From Gammaproteobacteria bacterium (GTDB lineage: Bacteria > Pseudomonadota > Gammaproteobacteria > Nevskiales > Nevskiaceae): 64,000 bases of DNA. The notes below the pieces were generated by a model, which saw only the letters and a program-made list of their open reading frames with translations, had not been told where the DNA came from and searched no databases. The translations under genes and the position numbers were made by a program. Every line of letters starts with the position of its first letter. The stretch's first letter is position 1. The DNA lies in NCBI GenBank assembly GCA_026398875.1, contig JAPLSB010000005.1:124001-188000 (forward strand), read 5' to 3'. This document shows, in pieces, positions 8,487-17,962 of the stretch.

Positions 8487-8513
8487 AAAAAACCCCGCCG
8501 AAGCGGGGTTTTT
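8487..8513 (-). terminator. Bidirectional terminator between the cytochromes and rpoD
   Basis: AAAAAACCCCGC and GCGGGGTTTTT flank a short loop, giving T-runs in both directions. It lies 17 bases after the rpoD stop and also backs up the cytochrome terminator. Confidence 0.85.
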
Positions 8514-8529
8514 AATACTGCAGAGCTGC

Positions 8530-10374
<1,845 letters not shown>

Positions 10375-10546
10375 CTGAATACTCTTGTGTGAAGCCGGGG
10401 CGTGTAGCGCCGGTCAAGAACTGCGCAGTTTACCGGAACCGGCCAGAACACGGCCAGCCCGTGGACCGTAGGTGGGGTCGCCGGTCCCCGCTTAAAGGGC
10501 GCTTCGTCGGCTCGCTGAGGCGGTGCAATGCCGAGGGCACTTGCAC

Positions 10547-12304
10547 TCAGCTGGCCCGCTCGCGCATCAGTGCCATCAGCTCGGACTGCTCGGCAGGGGC
10601 GAGTTCCCGTTCACGGGCCACGTCGAGCAAGGCTTGCTGCCGTTCACGCACGGCGCGCTTGCGCAGCAGGTTCAGGCAGTCGAGAAATTCCGCTTCCAGA
10701 TCGCCGCTGATGCCGAGCGGCAGCGCGGTGACCCGCGCAAGCGCAGCACCCCTGGGTGTGCCGCGATTCATCTCCAGCCACTGCGCAGTACTGGCGTCCG
10801 GGTTCTCGCTGAAGAACTCGATCGAGTCGAGCAGGATGTCCAGGCCTGGCTGATTCAGCATCGCGATCTGGCCGAGGTGCTCGGCCTTGTCGGCAAGGCT
10901 GGGCGCTTCCAGCAACAACTGCAGCGCGATCCGGACCGGTTTCGAGCCCGGGCTTTCGACGCGTCGCGCCCGGTCGTTGCCATCGTCGCCCGTTGCCGAC
11001 GATGCGGCTTTGCCGGCGGCGCTCAGTGCGGCCTCCAGGTCGCCGCGCTGCATGCGGGTCAGCGTCAGCAGGCGGTCGATGATCAAGGTGCGCAGTGCGC
11101 CGTCGCGCAATTTCTCGAGGTGCGGCCGTGCCAGCCCCGGCAAGCGCGCACGGCCCTCGCGCGTCGCCAGATTGACCTGCTTCAGCAGCTCATCGATCAG
11201 AAAGTCGGACAGCGGCTGGGCGTTGTCGATCAGCGCACGGAACGCGGCTTCGCCGATTTCCTGCACCAGCGAATCCGGATCGTGGCCGTCGGGCAGGAAC
11301 ATGAAGCGGCATTCGCGATCGTCGAACACTTCCGGTAGCGCCTGCTCCAGTGCGCGCCACGCCGCCGAGCGACCGGCGCGATCGCCGTCGAAGCAGAACA
11401 CGGCGCGGCGCGTCGATTTGAACAGCAGGGTCAGATGTTCGCGGGTGGTGGCTGTCCCGAGCGTGGCGACGGCATTGCGGATGCCGTGCTGGGCCAGCAT
11501 CACCACGTCCATGTAGCCCTCGACGACCAGCAGGTACGGCAGTTCCGCCTTGGTCGACTGCTTGGCCTCGAACAGGCCGAACAGGTTGCGCCCCTTGTGG
11601 AACAACGGCGTTTCCGGCGAGTTCAGATACTTGGCCGGATCGTTGGCCAGTGTGCGGCCACCGAAGCCGATAGTGCGGCCACGGGTGTCGCGGATCGGAA
11701 ACATCACGCGGTTGCGGAAGCGGTCATAGGCGCCGCCACCGTCGCGCTCGATCAGCATCCCGGCATCCAGCGCGTGCTGGCGCTGGCCATCGGCCTCCGG
11801 AAACAGCCGCGTCAGCGCGTCCCAGGATTCCGGTGCGAAGCCGATGTTGAACAGCTTGGCCGTTTCGCCGTCGAGGCCACGCTTCTTCAGGTAGTCGATC
11901 GCCGGCTGATGCGTCTTCAGCTGGCTGCGGTAGAACTTCTCGGCAACCGCGAGTGCATCGAGCGGGCCATCAAGCACCAGTCGCGGGCCTTCATTGCCGC
12001 CTTCGCGCGGCACTTCCACACCGGCGCGCTTGGCCAGTTCCTCGACCGCCTCGACGAAGCTGAGGCGATCGTTTTCCATCAGGAAGGTAATCGCGGTGCC
12101 GTTCTTGCCGGAGCTGAAATCGAAGAACATCTGCTTCGCCGGATTGACGAAGAACGATGGCGATTTCTCGTTGGTGAACGGCGACAGGCCCTTGTATTCG
12201 CGGCCCGCGCGCTTCAGTTCGACGCGGCTGCCAACGACCTCGACGATGTCGACGCGCGACAGCAGGTCGTGAATGAAGGAATCGGGAATGCGTCCGCCGG
12301 CCAT
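10547..12304 (-). CDS. dnaG: DNA primase DnaG with degenerate zinc-ribbon domain
   Basis: The 585-residue protein has the DnaG layout: N-terminal zinc-ribbon-fold region, RNA polymerase core with TOPRIM (LLVVEGYMDVVMLAQHG; FCFDGDRAGRSAAWRALE) and a C-terminal DnaB-interaction region. It makes RNA primers for Okazaki fragments. The zinc site normally has the pattern CPFH...CFGC; here the aligned positions read SPFT (Ser41, Thr44) and DFSS (Asp62, Ser65), so all four metal ligands are gone while flanking residues (NEKSPSFFV) are kept. A similar zinc-free pattern is, from memory, found in some Bacteroidetes primases. The gene lies in its normal operon between yqeY and rpoD. Confidence 0.95.
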   Translation of the reverse strand: MAGGRIPDSFIHDLLSRVDIVEVVGSRVELKRAGREYKGLSPFTNEKSPSFFVNPAKQMFFDFSSGKNGTAITFLMENDRLSFVEAVEELAKRAGVEVPREGGNEGPRLVLDGPLDALAVAEKFYRSQLKTHQPAIDYLKKRGLDGETAKLFNIGFAPESWDALTRLFPEADGQRQHALDAGMLIERDGGGAYDRFRNRVMFPIRDTRGRTIGFGGRTLANDPAKYLNSPETPLFHKGRNLFGLFEAKQSTKAELPYLLVVEGYMDVVMLAQHGIRNAVATLGTATTREHLTLLFKSTRRAVFCFDGDRAGRSAAWRALEQALPEVFDDRECRFMFLPDGHDPDSLVQEIGEAAFRALIDNAQPLSDFLIDELLKQVNLATREGRARLPGLARPHLEKLRDGALRTLIIDRLLTLTRMQRGDLEAALSAAGKAASSATGDDGNDRARRVESPGSKPVRIALQLLLEAPSLADKAEHLGQIAMLNQPGLDILLDSIEFFSENPDASTAQWLEMNRGTPRGAALARVTALPLGISGDLEAEFLDCLNLLRKRAVRERQQALLDVARERELAPAEQSELMALMRERAS

Positions 12305-12335
12305 GGGCGGAGTCTAGACCGCGAAGCGTCTCGGC

Positions 12336-12782
12336 TCAGCCCAGGCGGGCCTTGATCAGCCCCGACAGCTTGCCCATGTCGGTACGGCCGGCGACCTGCG
12401 GCTTCAGCCAGTTCATCACCTTGCCCATGTCCTTCATGCCGGCGGCGCCGGTTTCGCTGATGCCCTGGGCAATCAGCGCCGCGAGCTCGTCTTCGCTCAG
12501 CGCCTGAGGTAGGTAATGGCTGAGTACGACGATTTCGGCTGCTTCGATTTCGGCGAGGTCAAGGCGATTGCCGGCGCGGAACTGCGATTCCGAATCGCGA
12601 CGCTGCTTGAGCATCTTTTCCAGCGCTTCGATGACCACGGCGTCTGTCAGTTCCTGCGACAGCACGACTTCGCGGTTCTTCAGTTCCGCGGTCAGCATGC
12701 GCAGCACGCCGAGGCGCGCCTTGTCACCGGACTTCATCGCCAGCTTCACGTCTTCGGTGATGCGGGTCTTGAGATCGGTCAT
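12336..12782 (-). CDS. yqeY: GatB/YqeY domain-containing protein
   Basis: The 148-residue protein matches the YqeY family: MTDLKTRITEDVKLAMKSGDK, LRMLTAELKNREV and a C-terminal helical part ending GKVMNWLKPQVAGRTDMGKL. The C-terminal part resembles the tail domain of the GatB amidotransferase subunit; a role in tRNA-dependent amidation has been proposed for the family but is not established. The start is ATG 12782; upstream in-frame sequence has no conserved residues. It sits between rpsU and dnaG, its usual place in many Gammaproteobacteria. Confidence 0.92.
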   Translation of the reverse strand: MTDLKTRITEDVKLAMKSGDKARLGVLRMLTAELKNREVVLSQELTDAVVIEALEKMLKQRRDSESQFRAGNRLDLAEIEAAEIVVLSHYLPQALSEDELAALIAQGISETGAAGMKDMGKVMNWLKPQVAGRTDMGKLSGLIKARLG

Positions 12783-12818
12783 CGGGGCACCTGGAAGTTC
12801 TTGAACGCGGGACAAACA

Positions 12819-12844
12819 CAAATCGCGCCCGCAGGCGCGATTTG
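12819..12844 (-). terminator. Hairpin between rpsU and yqeY, probable attenuating terminator
   Basis: An 11-bp inverted repeat CAAATCGCGCC / GGCGCGATTTG with a CGCA loop is followed on the minus strand by T-rich sequence (TGTTTGTC). It parallels the internal terminator known between rpsU and dnaG in Escherichia coli, which keeps S21 output above primase output. Confidence 0.65.
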
Positions 12845-12867
12845 AATGAAGCTGCTTTCTTGAGAAG

Positions 12868-12911
12868 TCCGCGCCATGACGGCGCGGAAGCTTGTCAGGA
12901 CGACAAGCTTC
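12868..12911 (-). repeat. Two abutting perfect hairpins just downstream of rpsU
   Basis: TCCGCGCC / GGCGCGGA (12868-12888) and GAAGCTTGTC / GACAAGCTTC (12887-12911) each have a 5-base loop and share two bases, so only one can form fully at a time. They lie between the rpsU stop and the terminator-like hairpin at 12819-12844 and may act in mRNA processing or 3' end stability. Confidence 0.6.
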
Positions 12912-12914
12912 TCG

Positions 12915-13130
12915 TCAGTACAGCCGAATCTGCTTCGAGGTCTCGCGGGAGACCTTCTTGGCCTGACGCTTCACGGCGGCAGCACGCTTGCGCTTGCGTT
13001 CCTGGCTCGGCTTCTCGAAGAATTCCTTCTTGCGGAGGTCGGTCAGCACGCCTGCCTTTTCGCAGGTGCGCTTGAAACGGCGGAGAGCGACTTCAAACGG
13101 CTCGTTATCGCGAACGCGGACATTCGGCAT
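12915..13130 (-). CDS. rpsU: 30S ribosomal protein S21
   Basis: The 71-residue basic protein matches S21 along its full length: [40 protein letters not shown] and a C-terminal [15 protein letters not shown]21 helps 30S subunits base-pair with the Shine-Dalgarno region. It is the first gene of the rpsU-yqeY-dnaG-rpoD unit and is divergent from tsaD; a TTGACT -35-like element on the minus strand (13198-13203) lies about 70 bases upstream, without a clear -10. Confidence 0.98.
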   Translation of the reverse strand: MPNVRVRDNEPFEVALRRFKRTCEKAGVLTDLRKKEFFEKPSQERKRKRAAAVKRQAKKVSRETSKQIRLY

Positions 13131-13268
13131 CAGTTCAATCTCGACAGCGGATTTGGCACGACCCGGACGCGAGGTGTCCGGAAGGGGCGCAAAGTCTAGT
13201 CAATCACTCGCTGCAACGCAATGCGCAGCGCTGCAAAGCCACGCGCAGTGGCGCAGAATCCGCGTCCG

Positions 13269-14291
13269 ATGAAAGTTCTGGGCCTCGAATCCTCCTGCGA
13301 TGAGACCGCCGCCGCCATCTATGACGGCGACCGTGGCCTGCTGGCGCACGTGCTGCACAGCCAGGCGGCGATGCACGCCGAATATGGCGGCGTGGTGCCC
13401 GAACTGGCGGCCCGCGATCATGTTGGCCGCATCCAGTCGCTGGTCGCGGCGGTGTTGGCCGAAGCCGGGATGAAGGCCGCCGACCTCGACGGCATCGCCT
13501 ACACGGCCGGGCCCGGCCTGATCGGCGCACTGCTGGTCGGCGGCAGTTTTGCCGCCGGGCTTGCGGCCGCGATCGACCGGCCGCTGCTGCCGGTGCATCA
13601 CCTCGAAGGCCATCTGCTGGCGCCGATGCTCGAAGACGATCGCCCGGCGTTTCCATTCGTTGCGCTGCTGGTCTCGGGTGGTCACACGATGCTGGCGCGC
13701 GTCGACGGGGTGGGGCGCTACGAGATTCTTGGCGAAACCCTCGACGATGCCGCAGGCGAAGCCTTCGACAAGACCGCCAAGGCGCTCGGCCTGCCGTATC
13801 CCGGTGGCCCCGAACTGGCGCGGCTTGCCGAGCGCGGCCGGTCCGGCGTGTTCCGTTTCGCGCGGCCGATGACCGATCGCCCGGGCTTGGAGTTCAGCTT
13901 CAGTGGCTTGAAGACCGCTGTGCTGAACCAGCTGAAACCCGATTTCGACGAGCAGGCAAAAGCCGATCTGGCGCGCGCGTTCGAGGAAGCCGTCACCGAC
14001 ACGCTTGCGATCAAGTGCGAGCGCGCACTCGATGCCACCGGCCTGCGCGGCCTGATCGTCGCGGGCGGCGTCGGCGCCAATCGCCGACTGCGGGCACGCC
14101 TGAAGGCCGCCACCGATGCGCGCGGTGCCAGCCTCTATTTCCCGCGCCCGGCGTTCTGCACCGACAACGCCGCGATGATTGCCTACGCCGGCTGGGCGCG
14201 GCTGTCGGCCGGCGAGCGCAGCGCCGGACTGCCAGCGCGGGCGCGCTGGCCGCTGCACGAACTGCGTCCTCCTTCCCCTGTCACTTCCTGA
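13269..14291 (+). CDS. tsaD: tRNA N6-adenosine threonylcarbamoyltransferase TsaD
   Basis: The 340-residue protein starts [19 protein letters not shown] and carries the iron/zinc ligands HHLEGH (HxxxH, near residue 113) and [11 protein letters not shown] near the C-terminus, plus SGGHTML and [10 protein letters not shown]. TsaD, with TsaB and TsaE (not in view), transfers the threonylcarbamoyl group to A37 of ANN-decoding tRNAs. Its position divergent from rpsU-dnaG-rpoD is the common gammaproteobacterial one. The in-frame ATG-like codon at 13221 was rejected because conservation starts at 13269. Confidence 0.97.
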   Translation: MKVLGLESSCDETAAAIYDGDRGLLAHVLHSQAAMHAEYGGVVPELAARDHVGRIQSLVAAVLAEAGMKAADLDGIAYTAGPGLIGALLVGGSFAAGLAAAIDRPLLPVHHLEGHLLAPMLEDDRPAFPFVALLVSGGHTMLARVDGVGRYEILGETLDDAAGEAFDKTAKALGLPYPGGPELARLAERGRSGVFRFARPMTDRPGLEFSFSGLKTAVLNQLKPDFDEQAKADLARAFEEAVTDTLAIKCERALDATGLRGLIVAGGVGANRRLRARLKAATDARGASLYFPRPAFCTDNAAMIAYAGWARLSAGERSAGLPARARWPLHELRPPSPVTS

Positions 14292-14296
14292 TTCCC

Positions 14297-14680
14297 ATGT
14301 CGCTCGATACCGTCTTCATCACGGCCCTGCACGTCGAAACCGTCATCGGCGTGCACGCGTTCGAACAGATTGCGCCGCGCCCGCTGATCCTTGATCTGGA
14401 GATGGGTTTCGATATCCGCGAGGCCGCGGCCAGCGACCGCATTCGCGATGCCGTCGATTACAGCGCGGTCGCCGACGCCATCATTCAGCTGGCTGCTGGC
14501 CGACGTTTCCAGTTGATCGAGACGCTGGCCGAAACCATCGCGCGCATGGTCTTCGAGCGCTTCCCGATCACCACGCTGCGGCTGTCGATCGGCAAGCCCG
14601 GTGCGATCGACACCGCAAAGACCGTCGGCGTGCGCATCGACCGTCGCCGCGAGGACTACGCTGCCTGCGGCATGCGCTAG
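14297..14680 (+). CDS. folB: Dihydroneopterin aldolase
   Basis: The 127-residue protein begins MSLDTVFITALHVETVIGVH and includes VDYSAVADAIIQL, FQLIETLAETIA and LSIGKPGAI, matching FolB, with the catalytic Lys in the SIGKP block. The enzyme cleaves dihydroneopterin to hydroxymethyl-dihydropterin and glycolaldehyde in folate synthesis. It lies five bases after tsaD, a common pairing, and the two probably share a transcript. The short intergenic stretch has no strong ribosome-binding site, so coupling to tsaD translation is likely. Confidence 0.93.
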   Translation: MSLDTVFITALHVETVIGVHAFEQIAPRPLILDLEMGFDIREAAASDRIRDAVDYSAVADAIIQLAAGRRFQLIETLAETIARMVFERFPITTLRLSIGKPGAIDTAKTVGVRIDRRREDYAACGMR

Positions 14681-14747
14681 GTCCACCGGGCAGCGCAGGC
14701 TGCGGTTATCCTCGCCACTCCCGCGCCTGCCCCACGGAAGCCCTGCG

Positions 14748-15218
14748 ATGAAGAAACTGCAACGTCTGGAATTGCTCAAGGACTTCGTCCAGGAAGCCGT
14801 TGATCGCGGCGCGTCGTCGGTGCAGGCCGTGCATCAGTACATCGCCGACCTGCCGTTCGAGGCACTGCAGCAGACCGGTCTGATCAACGAGGAAAAGGCC
14901 GGGCTGCGCCAGAAGCATCAGCAGACCATTGGTGTGGTCTACGACGCGATTCGGCGCATCAACCGCGAGATCGGCCAGCTGATTTCCGACCAGTTCGAGA
15001 ATCTTGAGGAATCGACGATCGCCGCCGAGCGCATCGCGCCGGAACCCAAGCCCGCGTCGAGGCCTGATCCGGAGCCGTTGCCGTCGGTGAAGCCGAAGGC
15101 CGAGATCAGCAAGGCGGTGCCCGCCAGGAAAGCCGCGGCCAAGAAGCGGCCTGCGACGAAGACCGCGGCGAAAAAGCCAGCCGCGAAAAAGTCCCCCGCA
15201 AAGAAAAAGGCCGGCTGA
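14748..15218 (+). CDS. Conserved hypothetical protein with lysine/alanine-rich histone H1-like tail
   Basis: The 156-residue protein has a folded, helical N-terminal half (LLKDFVQEAVDRGASSVQAVH; EEKAGLRQKHQQTIGVVYDAIRRINREIGQL) and a disordered C-terminal half built on repeats such as AAKK, PAKK and ATKTAAKK. The tail resembles histone H1 or AlgP-type Lys/Ala/Pro tails and would bind DNA or RNA electrostatically. I do not recognise the N-terminal family with certainty; it resembles short coiled-coil proteins found near folB and tsaD. The ATG has a CGGAAG element about 10 bases upstream. Confidence 0.65.
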   Translation: MKKLQRLELLKDFVQEAVDRGASSVQAVHQYIADLPFEALQQTGLINEEKAGLRQKHQQTIGVVYDAIRRINREIGQLISDQFENLEESTIAAERIAPEPKPASRPDPEPLPSVKPKAEISKAVPARKAAAKKRPATKTAAKKPAAKKSPAKKKAG

Positions 15219-15227
15219 CGCCCGCGC

Positions 15228-15572
15228 CTACGGCGGCAGCGTGCCGTCGTCGCAGATCGGCAGCAGCACGCCCTTTGATGTCCAGACGCCGCCCGAACGC
15301 TCGAACTGGTAGGCGACCGAGCCGCCACAGCCGGGATTGACAAGGCTGTTCGACGGGTCGCAGACCATGACCCTGTCGCTGCCCTGTCCGTACCACTGCA
15401 CATCGGCCTCGCTTGGCAGGTTCGCGCGGGTCAGCAGTTCGGTGCGATCAGCGGGTGCTGCCGACAGATGCTGCCAGCCCATGCCGGCGATCGAGTTGCA
15501 ATCGCTGGTGCCGCGCGTGGCGCAGCCGCTCAGCGTGACGATGGCGGCGAACAGCAGGATCGATCGAGTCAC
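15228..15572 (-). CDS. Small putative lipoprotein, function unknown
   Basis: A GTG start at 15572 gives a 114-residue protein with a short signal peptide ending in a lipobox, LSGC (Cys17), so it should be lipidated and membrane-anchored. The mature part is short, with three further Cys after the lipobox region and the end of the protein reading PICDDGTLPP, and no family I recognise. The frame runs open far upstream, but that part is the out-of-frame shadow of pmbA. The start has only a weak GGAT ribosome-binding site, which lowers confidence. It follows pmbA on the same strand. Confidence 0.55.
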   Translation of the reverse strand: MTRSILLFAAIVTLSGCATRGTSDCNSIAGMGWQHLSAAPADRTELLTRANLPSEADVQWYGQGSDRVMVCDPSNSLVNPGCGGSVAYQFERSGGVWTSKGVLLPICDDGTLPP

Positions 15573-15619
15573 GGCGATATCCGGATCAGGGTACAGGTTG
15601 AAAGGAGCAGCGGGCAGCT

Positions 15620-16987
15620 TCAGGCGCCGCCCGCGATGGTCATCGCGTCGATCAGCACCGAGCCGACCCTGACGCCACCGCGGGTATCGACATCGGAGCC
15701 GATCGCCGAGATACCGCGATACATCGTGCCGAGGTTGCCGGCGATGGTGATCTCGTCGACCGGGTAGGCAATCACGCCGTTCTCGACCCAGAAGCCGCTG
15801 GCGCCGCGCGAGTAATCGCCGGTCACGGTGTTGACGCCCTGACCCATCAGGTCGGTCGCGATCAGACCTTCGCCCATTTCGCGGGCCAGTGCTTCCAGGC
15901 CGCCGTCGAAGGTCGAGCCGATCAGCAGGTTGTAGACGCCGCCGGCATTGCCGGTCGATTCCAGGCCCATCTTGCGGGCGCTGTAGCTGCCCAGCAGATA
16001 GCCGCCGAGCACGCCCTTGTCGATCAGCTGGCGCTCGGTGGTGGCAACCCCTTCCTGGTCGTAGGCGCTGCTGCCGGCTGCCCCTGGAATGAACGGCATC
16101 TGGCGGGCACTGACGCGTTCGGCGAACACCGTTTCGCCAAGCTTGCCGTGCAGGAAGCTGGCACGGCGGTACAGCGCTGCGCCGGAAATCGCGCCGATGA
16201 AGTGGCCGAACAGGCCGCGAGCGATCTCGGCCGGGAAGATCACCGGCGCCGTGCGGGTGCTCAGCGAACGGCCGCCGAGCCGCGCCGCTGCGCGTTCGCC
16301 GGCCTTGCGGCCGATCGCCTCGGGGGCGTCCAGCGCATCGAAGCGCCGTGCGCTGCTGTACCAGTGGCCGAGCTGCATGGCGTCGCCGTCGACCGCGATC
16401 GCAGCACAACCCAGGCTGTAGTCGGTGGCCCGGCGCCGGCCGACGAAGCCGTGGCTGTTGGCGTACAGGCTCAGCGATTCGCGCGTGTCGATGCTGGCGC
16501 CTTCGGACTGCGTGATCCGGGCATCGGCGGCAAACGCGGCGGCTTCGCAGGCGCGGGCGCGTTCGATCGCCGCTTCCGGCTCGAGCGCGTAGGGGTGGTA
16601 CAGCGCCAGATCGGGAAACTCGCGCGCCATCCGGGCCGGGTCGGCGAGGCCGACGCAAGGGTCTTCGCCACCGACTCTGGCGATCGCGCAGGCGGCCTCG
16701 ACGGTGCGCTTCAACGCTGCGTCGGACAGATCGGTGGTGCTCGCCGAGCCGGTCCGGTGGCCGAAGAACACAGTCAGCGACAGATCGCGATCGCGCTGGA
16801 ACTGCACCGATTCGACCTCGCCCTGCCGCACCGCCACCGACAGCCCGCGGCTGACGCCGAGATAGCCTTCGGCGGCGCTCGCGCCCAGTGACTTGGCAAG
16901 TGCGAGTGCAGCTTGCAAGCGGGGTTCGAGGTCGCGGACATCGGGCAGCGCGGCGGCCGGTGTGGCGGCAGTCGGAATCGCGGTCAT
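15620..16987 (-). CDS. pmbA: Metalloprotease-related protein PmbA/TldE
   Basis: The 455-residue protein matches PmbA (TldE), the partner of TldD in a complex that degrades leader peptides, for example in microcin maturation. Recognisable blocks are SLGASAAEGYLGVSRGLSV near the N-terminus, SARQMPFIPGAAGSSAYDQE in the middle, and SRGASGFWVENGVIAYPVDE and ITIAGNL near the C-terminus. TldE lacks the metal-binding HExxxH of TldD, and none is seen here. The start at ATG 16987 gives a length close to the usual 450. TldD is not in the window. Confidence 0.93.
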   Translation of the reverse strand: MTAIPTAATPAAALPDVRDLEPRLQAALALAKSLGASAAEGYLGVSRGLSVAVRQGEVESVQFQRDRDLSLTVFFGHRTGSASTTDLSDAALKRTVEAACAIARVGGEDPCVGLADPARMAREFPDLALYHPYALEPEAAIERARACEAAAFAADARITQSEGASIDTRESLSLYANSHGFVGRRRATDYSLGCAAIAVDGDAMQLGHWYSSARRFDALDAPEAIGRKAGERAAARLGGRSLSTRTAPVIFPAEIARGLFGHFIGAISGAALYRRASFLHGKLGETVFAERVSARQMPFIPGAAGSSAYDQEGVATTERQLIDKGVLGGYLLGSYSARKMGLESTGNAGGVYNLLIGSTFDGGLEALAREMGEGLIATDLMGQGVNTVTGDYSRGASGFWVENGVIAYPVDEITIAGNLGTMYRGISAIGSDVDTRGGVRVGSVLIDAMTIAGGA

Positions 16988-17065
16988 GACGGAAGTTTTC
17001 ACCAGGAAGTGCGCGAGCTTACCATCCGCCTCCCGGCCTTTCGGCCTTGCCTGGACCCCGCACGC

Positions 17066-17881
17066 ATGGACTTCACAACGCTGAAAATCGAACTCGATGG
17101 CCCGGTGGCGCGGCTGCTGCTGAACCGCCCGGACAAGGCCAACGCGATGTCGGAAGCGATGTGGCAGGAACTGCCGAAGGCGGCCGCCTGGATCAACAGC
17201 CAGAAGCAGATCCGCGTGGTGATCCTGGCGGGCGCCGGCAAGCACTTCACGGCCGGTATCGATCTCGAGGTGCTCTCGGGCCTGAGCCAGCGCGTGCTCG
17301 GTCCGGGCTGCCCGGCGCGGGCACGCGAGTACCTGCGCGAATGGATTCTCGGCGCGCAGGCCAGCATCACGGCGATCGAGAACATCCGGGTGCCGGTGAT
17401 CGCAGTGGTGCAGGGCGCCTGCGTCGGTGCCGGTGTCGACATCATCGGCGCGTGCGATCTGCGCTATTCGACGGTGGACGCCAAGTTCTGCATCAAGGAA
17501 GTCGATCTCGCCGTGGTCGCCGATGTCGGTACCGTGCAGCGGCTGCGGCACGTGATCGGCTACGCCCGAACCGCCGAACTGACCTACACCGGCGAAACCT
17601 TCACCGGCAGCAAGGCCGAGGCGATCGGGCTGGTCAGCGCCACCTACGCGACCGGTGAGGAGCTGATGGCCTCGGTCGATGCGCTGGCGAAGAGCCTGGC
17701 CGCGAAATCGCCGCTGACCGTGCGTGGCGTCAAGCAGAGCCTGCTGTATTCCCGTGACCATACGGTCGCCGAAGGGCTGGAGTTCGTCGCCGGCTGGAAT
17801 GCCGCGATGCTGATCTCGGCCGATCTCAAGGAAGCGGTCAGCGCCTGGCTCGGCAAGCGGCCGGCGCTGTTCGAGGACTGA
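17066..17881 (+). CDS. Delta(3,5)-delta(2,4)-dienoyl-CoA isomerase-like crotonase
   Basis: The 271-residue crotonase-fold protein has oxyanion-hole segments AGKHFTAGIDL and GACVGAGVDIIGACDLRY. Three acidic residues that define dienoyl-CoA isomerases (Asp176, Glu196, Asp204 in rat ECH1) appear at the matching places: GAGVD, CIKEVD and VADVGTVQRL. The enzyme moves double bonds in 3,5-dienoyl-CoA during beta-oxidation of odd-position unsaturated fatty acids. It is divergent from pmbA and has its own terminator. Classical enoyl-CoA hydratase is less likely because the usual second glutamate context is absent. Confidence 0.85.
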   Translation: MDFTTLKIELDGPVARLLLNRPDKANAMSEAMWQELPKAAAWINSQKQIRVVILAGAGKHFTAGIDLEVLSGLSQRVLGPGCPARAREYLREWILGAQASITAIENIRVPVIAVVQGACVGAGVDIIGACDLRYSTVDAKFCIKEVDLAVVADVGTVQRLRHVIGYARTAELTYTGETFTGSKAEAIGLVSATYATGEELMASVDALAKSLAAKSPLTVRGVKQSLLYSRDHTVAEGLEFVAGWNAAMLISADLKEAVSAWLGKRPALFED

Positions 17882-17902
17882 GGCGCCGCCGAAGCGGCCA
17901 CG

Positions 17903-17933
17903 AAAAAGGCCGGCTCTTGCGAGCCGGCCTTTT
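17903..17933. terminator. Bidirectional terminator
   Basis: AAAAAGGCCGGCTC and GAGCCGGCCTTTT form a 10-12 bp stem with a TTGC loop, with T-runs in both orientations. It lies between the crotonase gene and the convergent DUF4394 gene. Confidence 0.88.
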
Positions 17934-17962
17934 CACTGCCGGGTTACCGCTCGGTCAGACGA

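Noticed and set aside
15573..16658. Upstream extension of the small lipoprotein frame
   Set aside because: It lies inside pmbA in another frame on the same strand and is Arg/Pro-rich shadow; the lipobox-containing part starts at GTG 15572.
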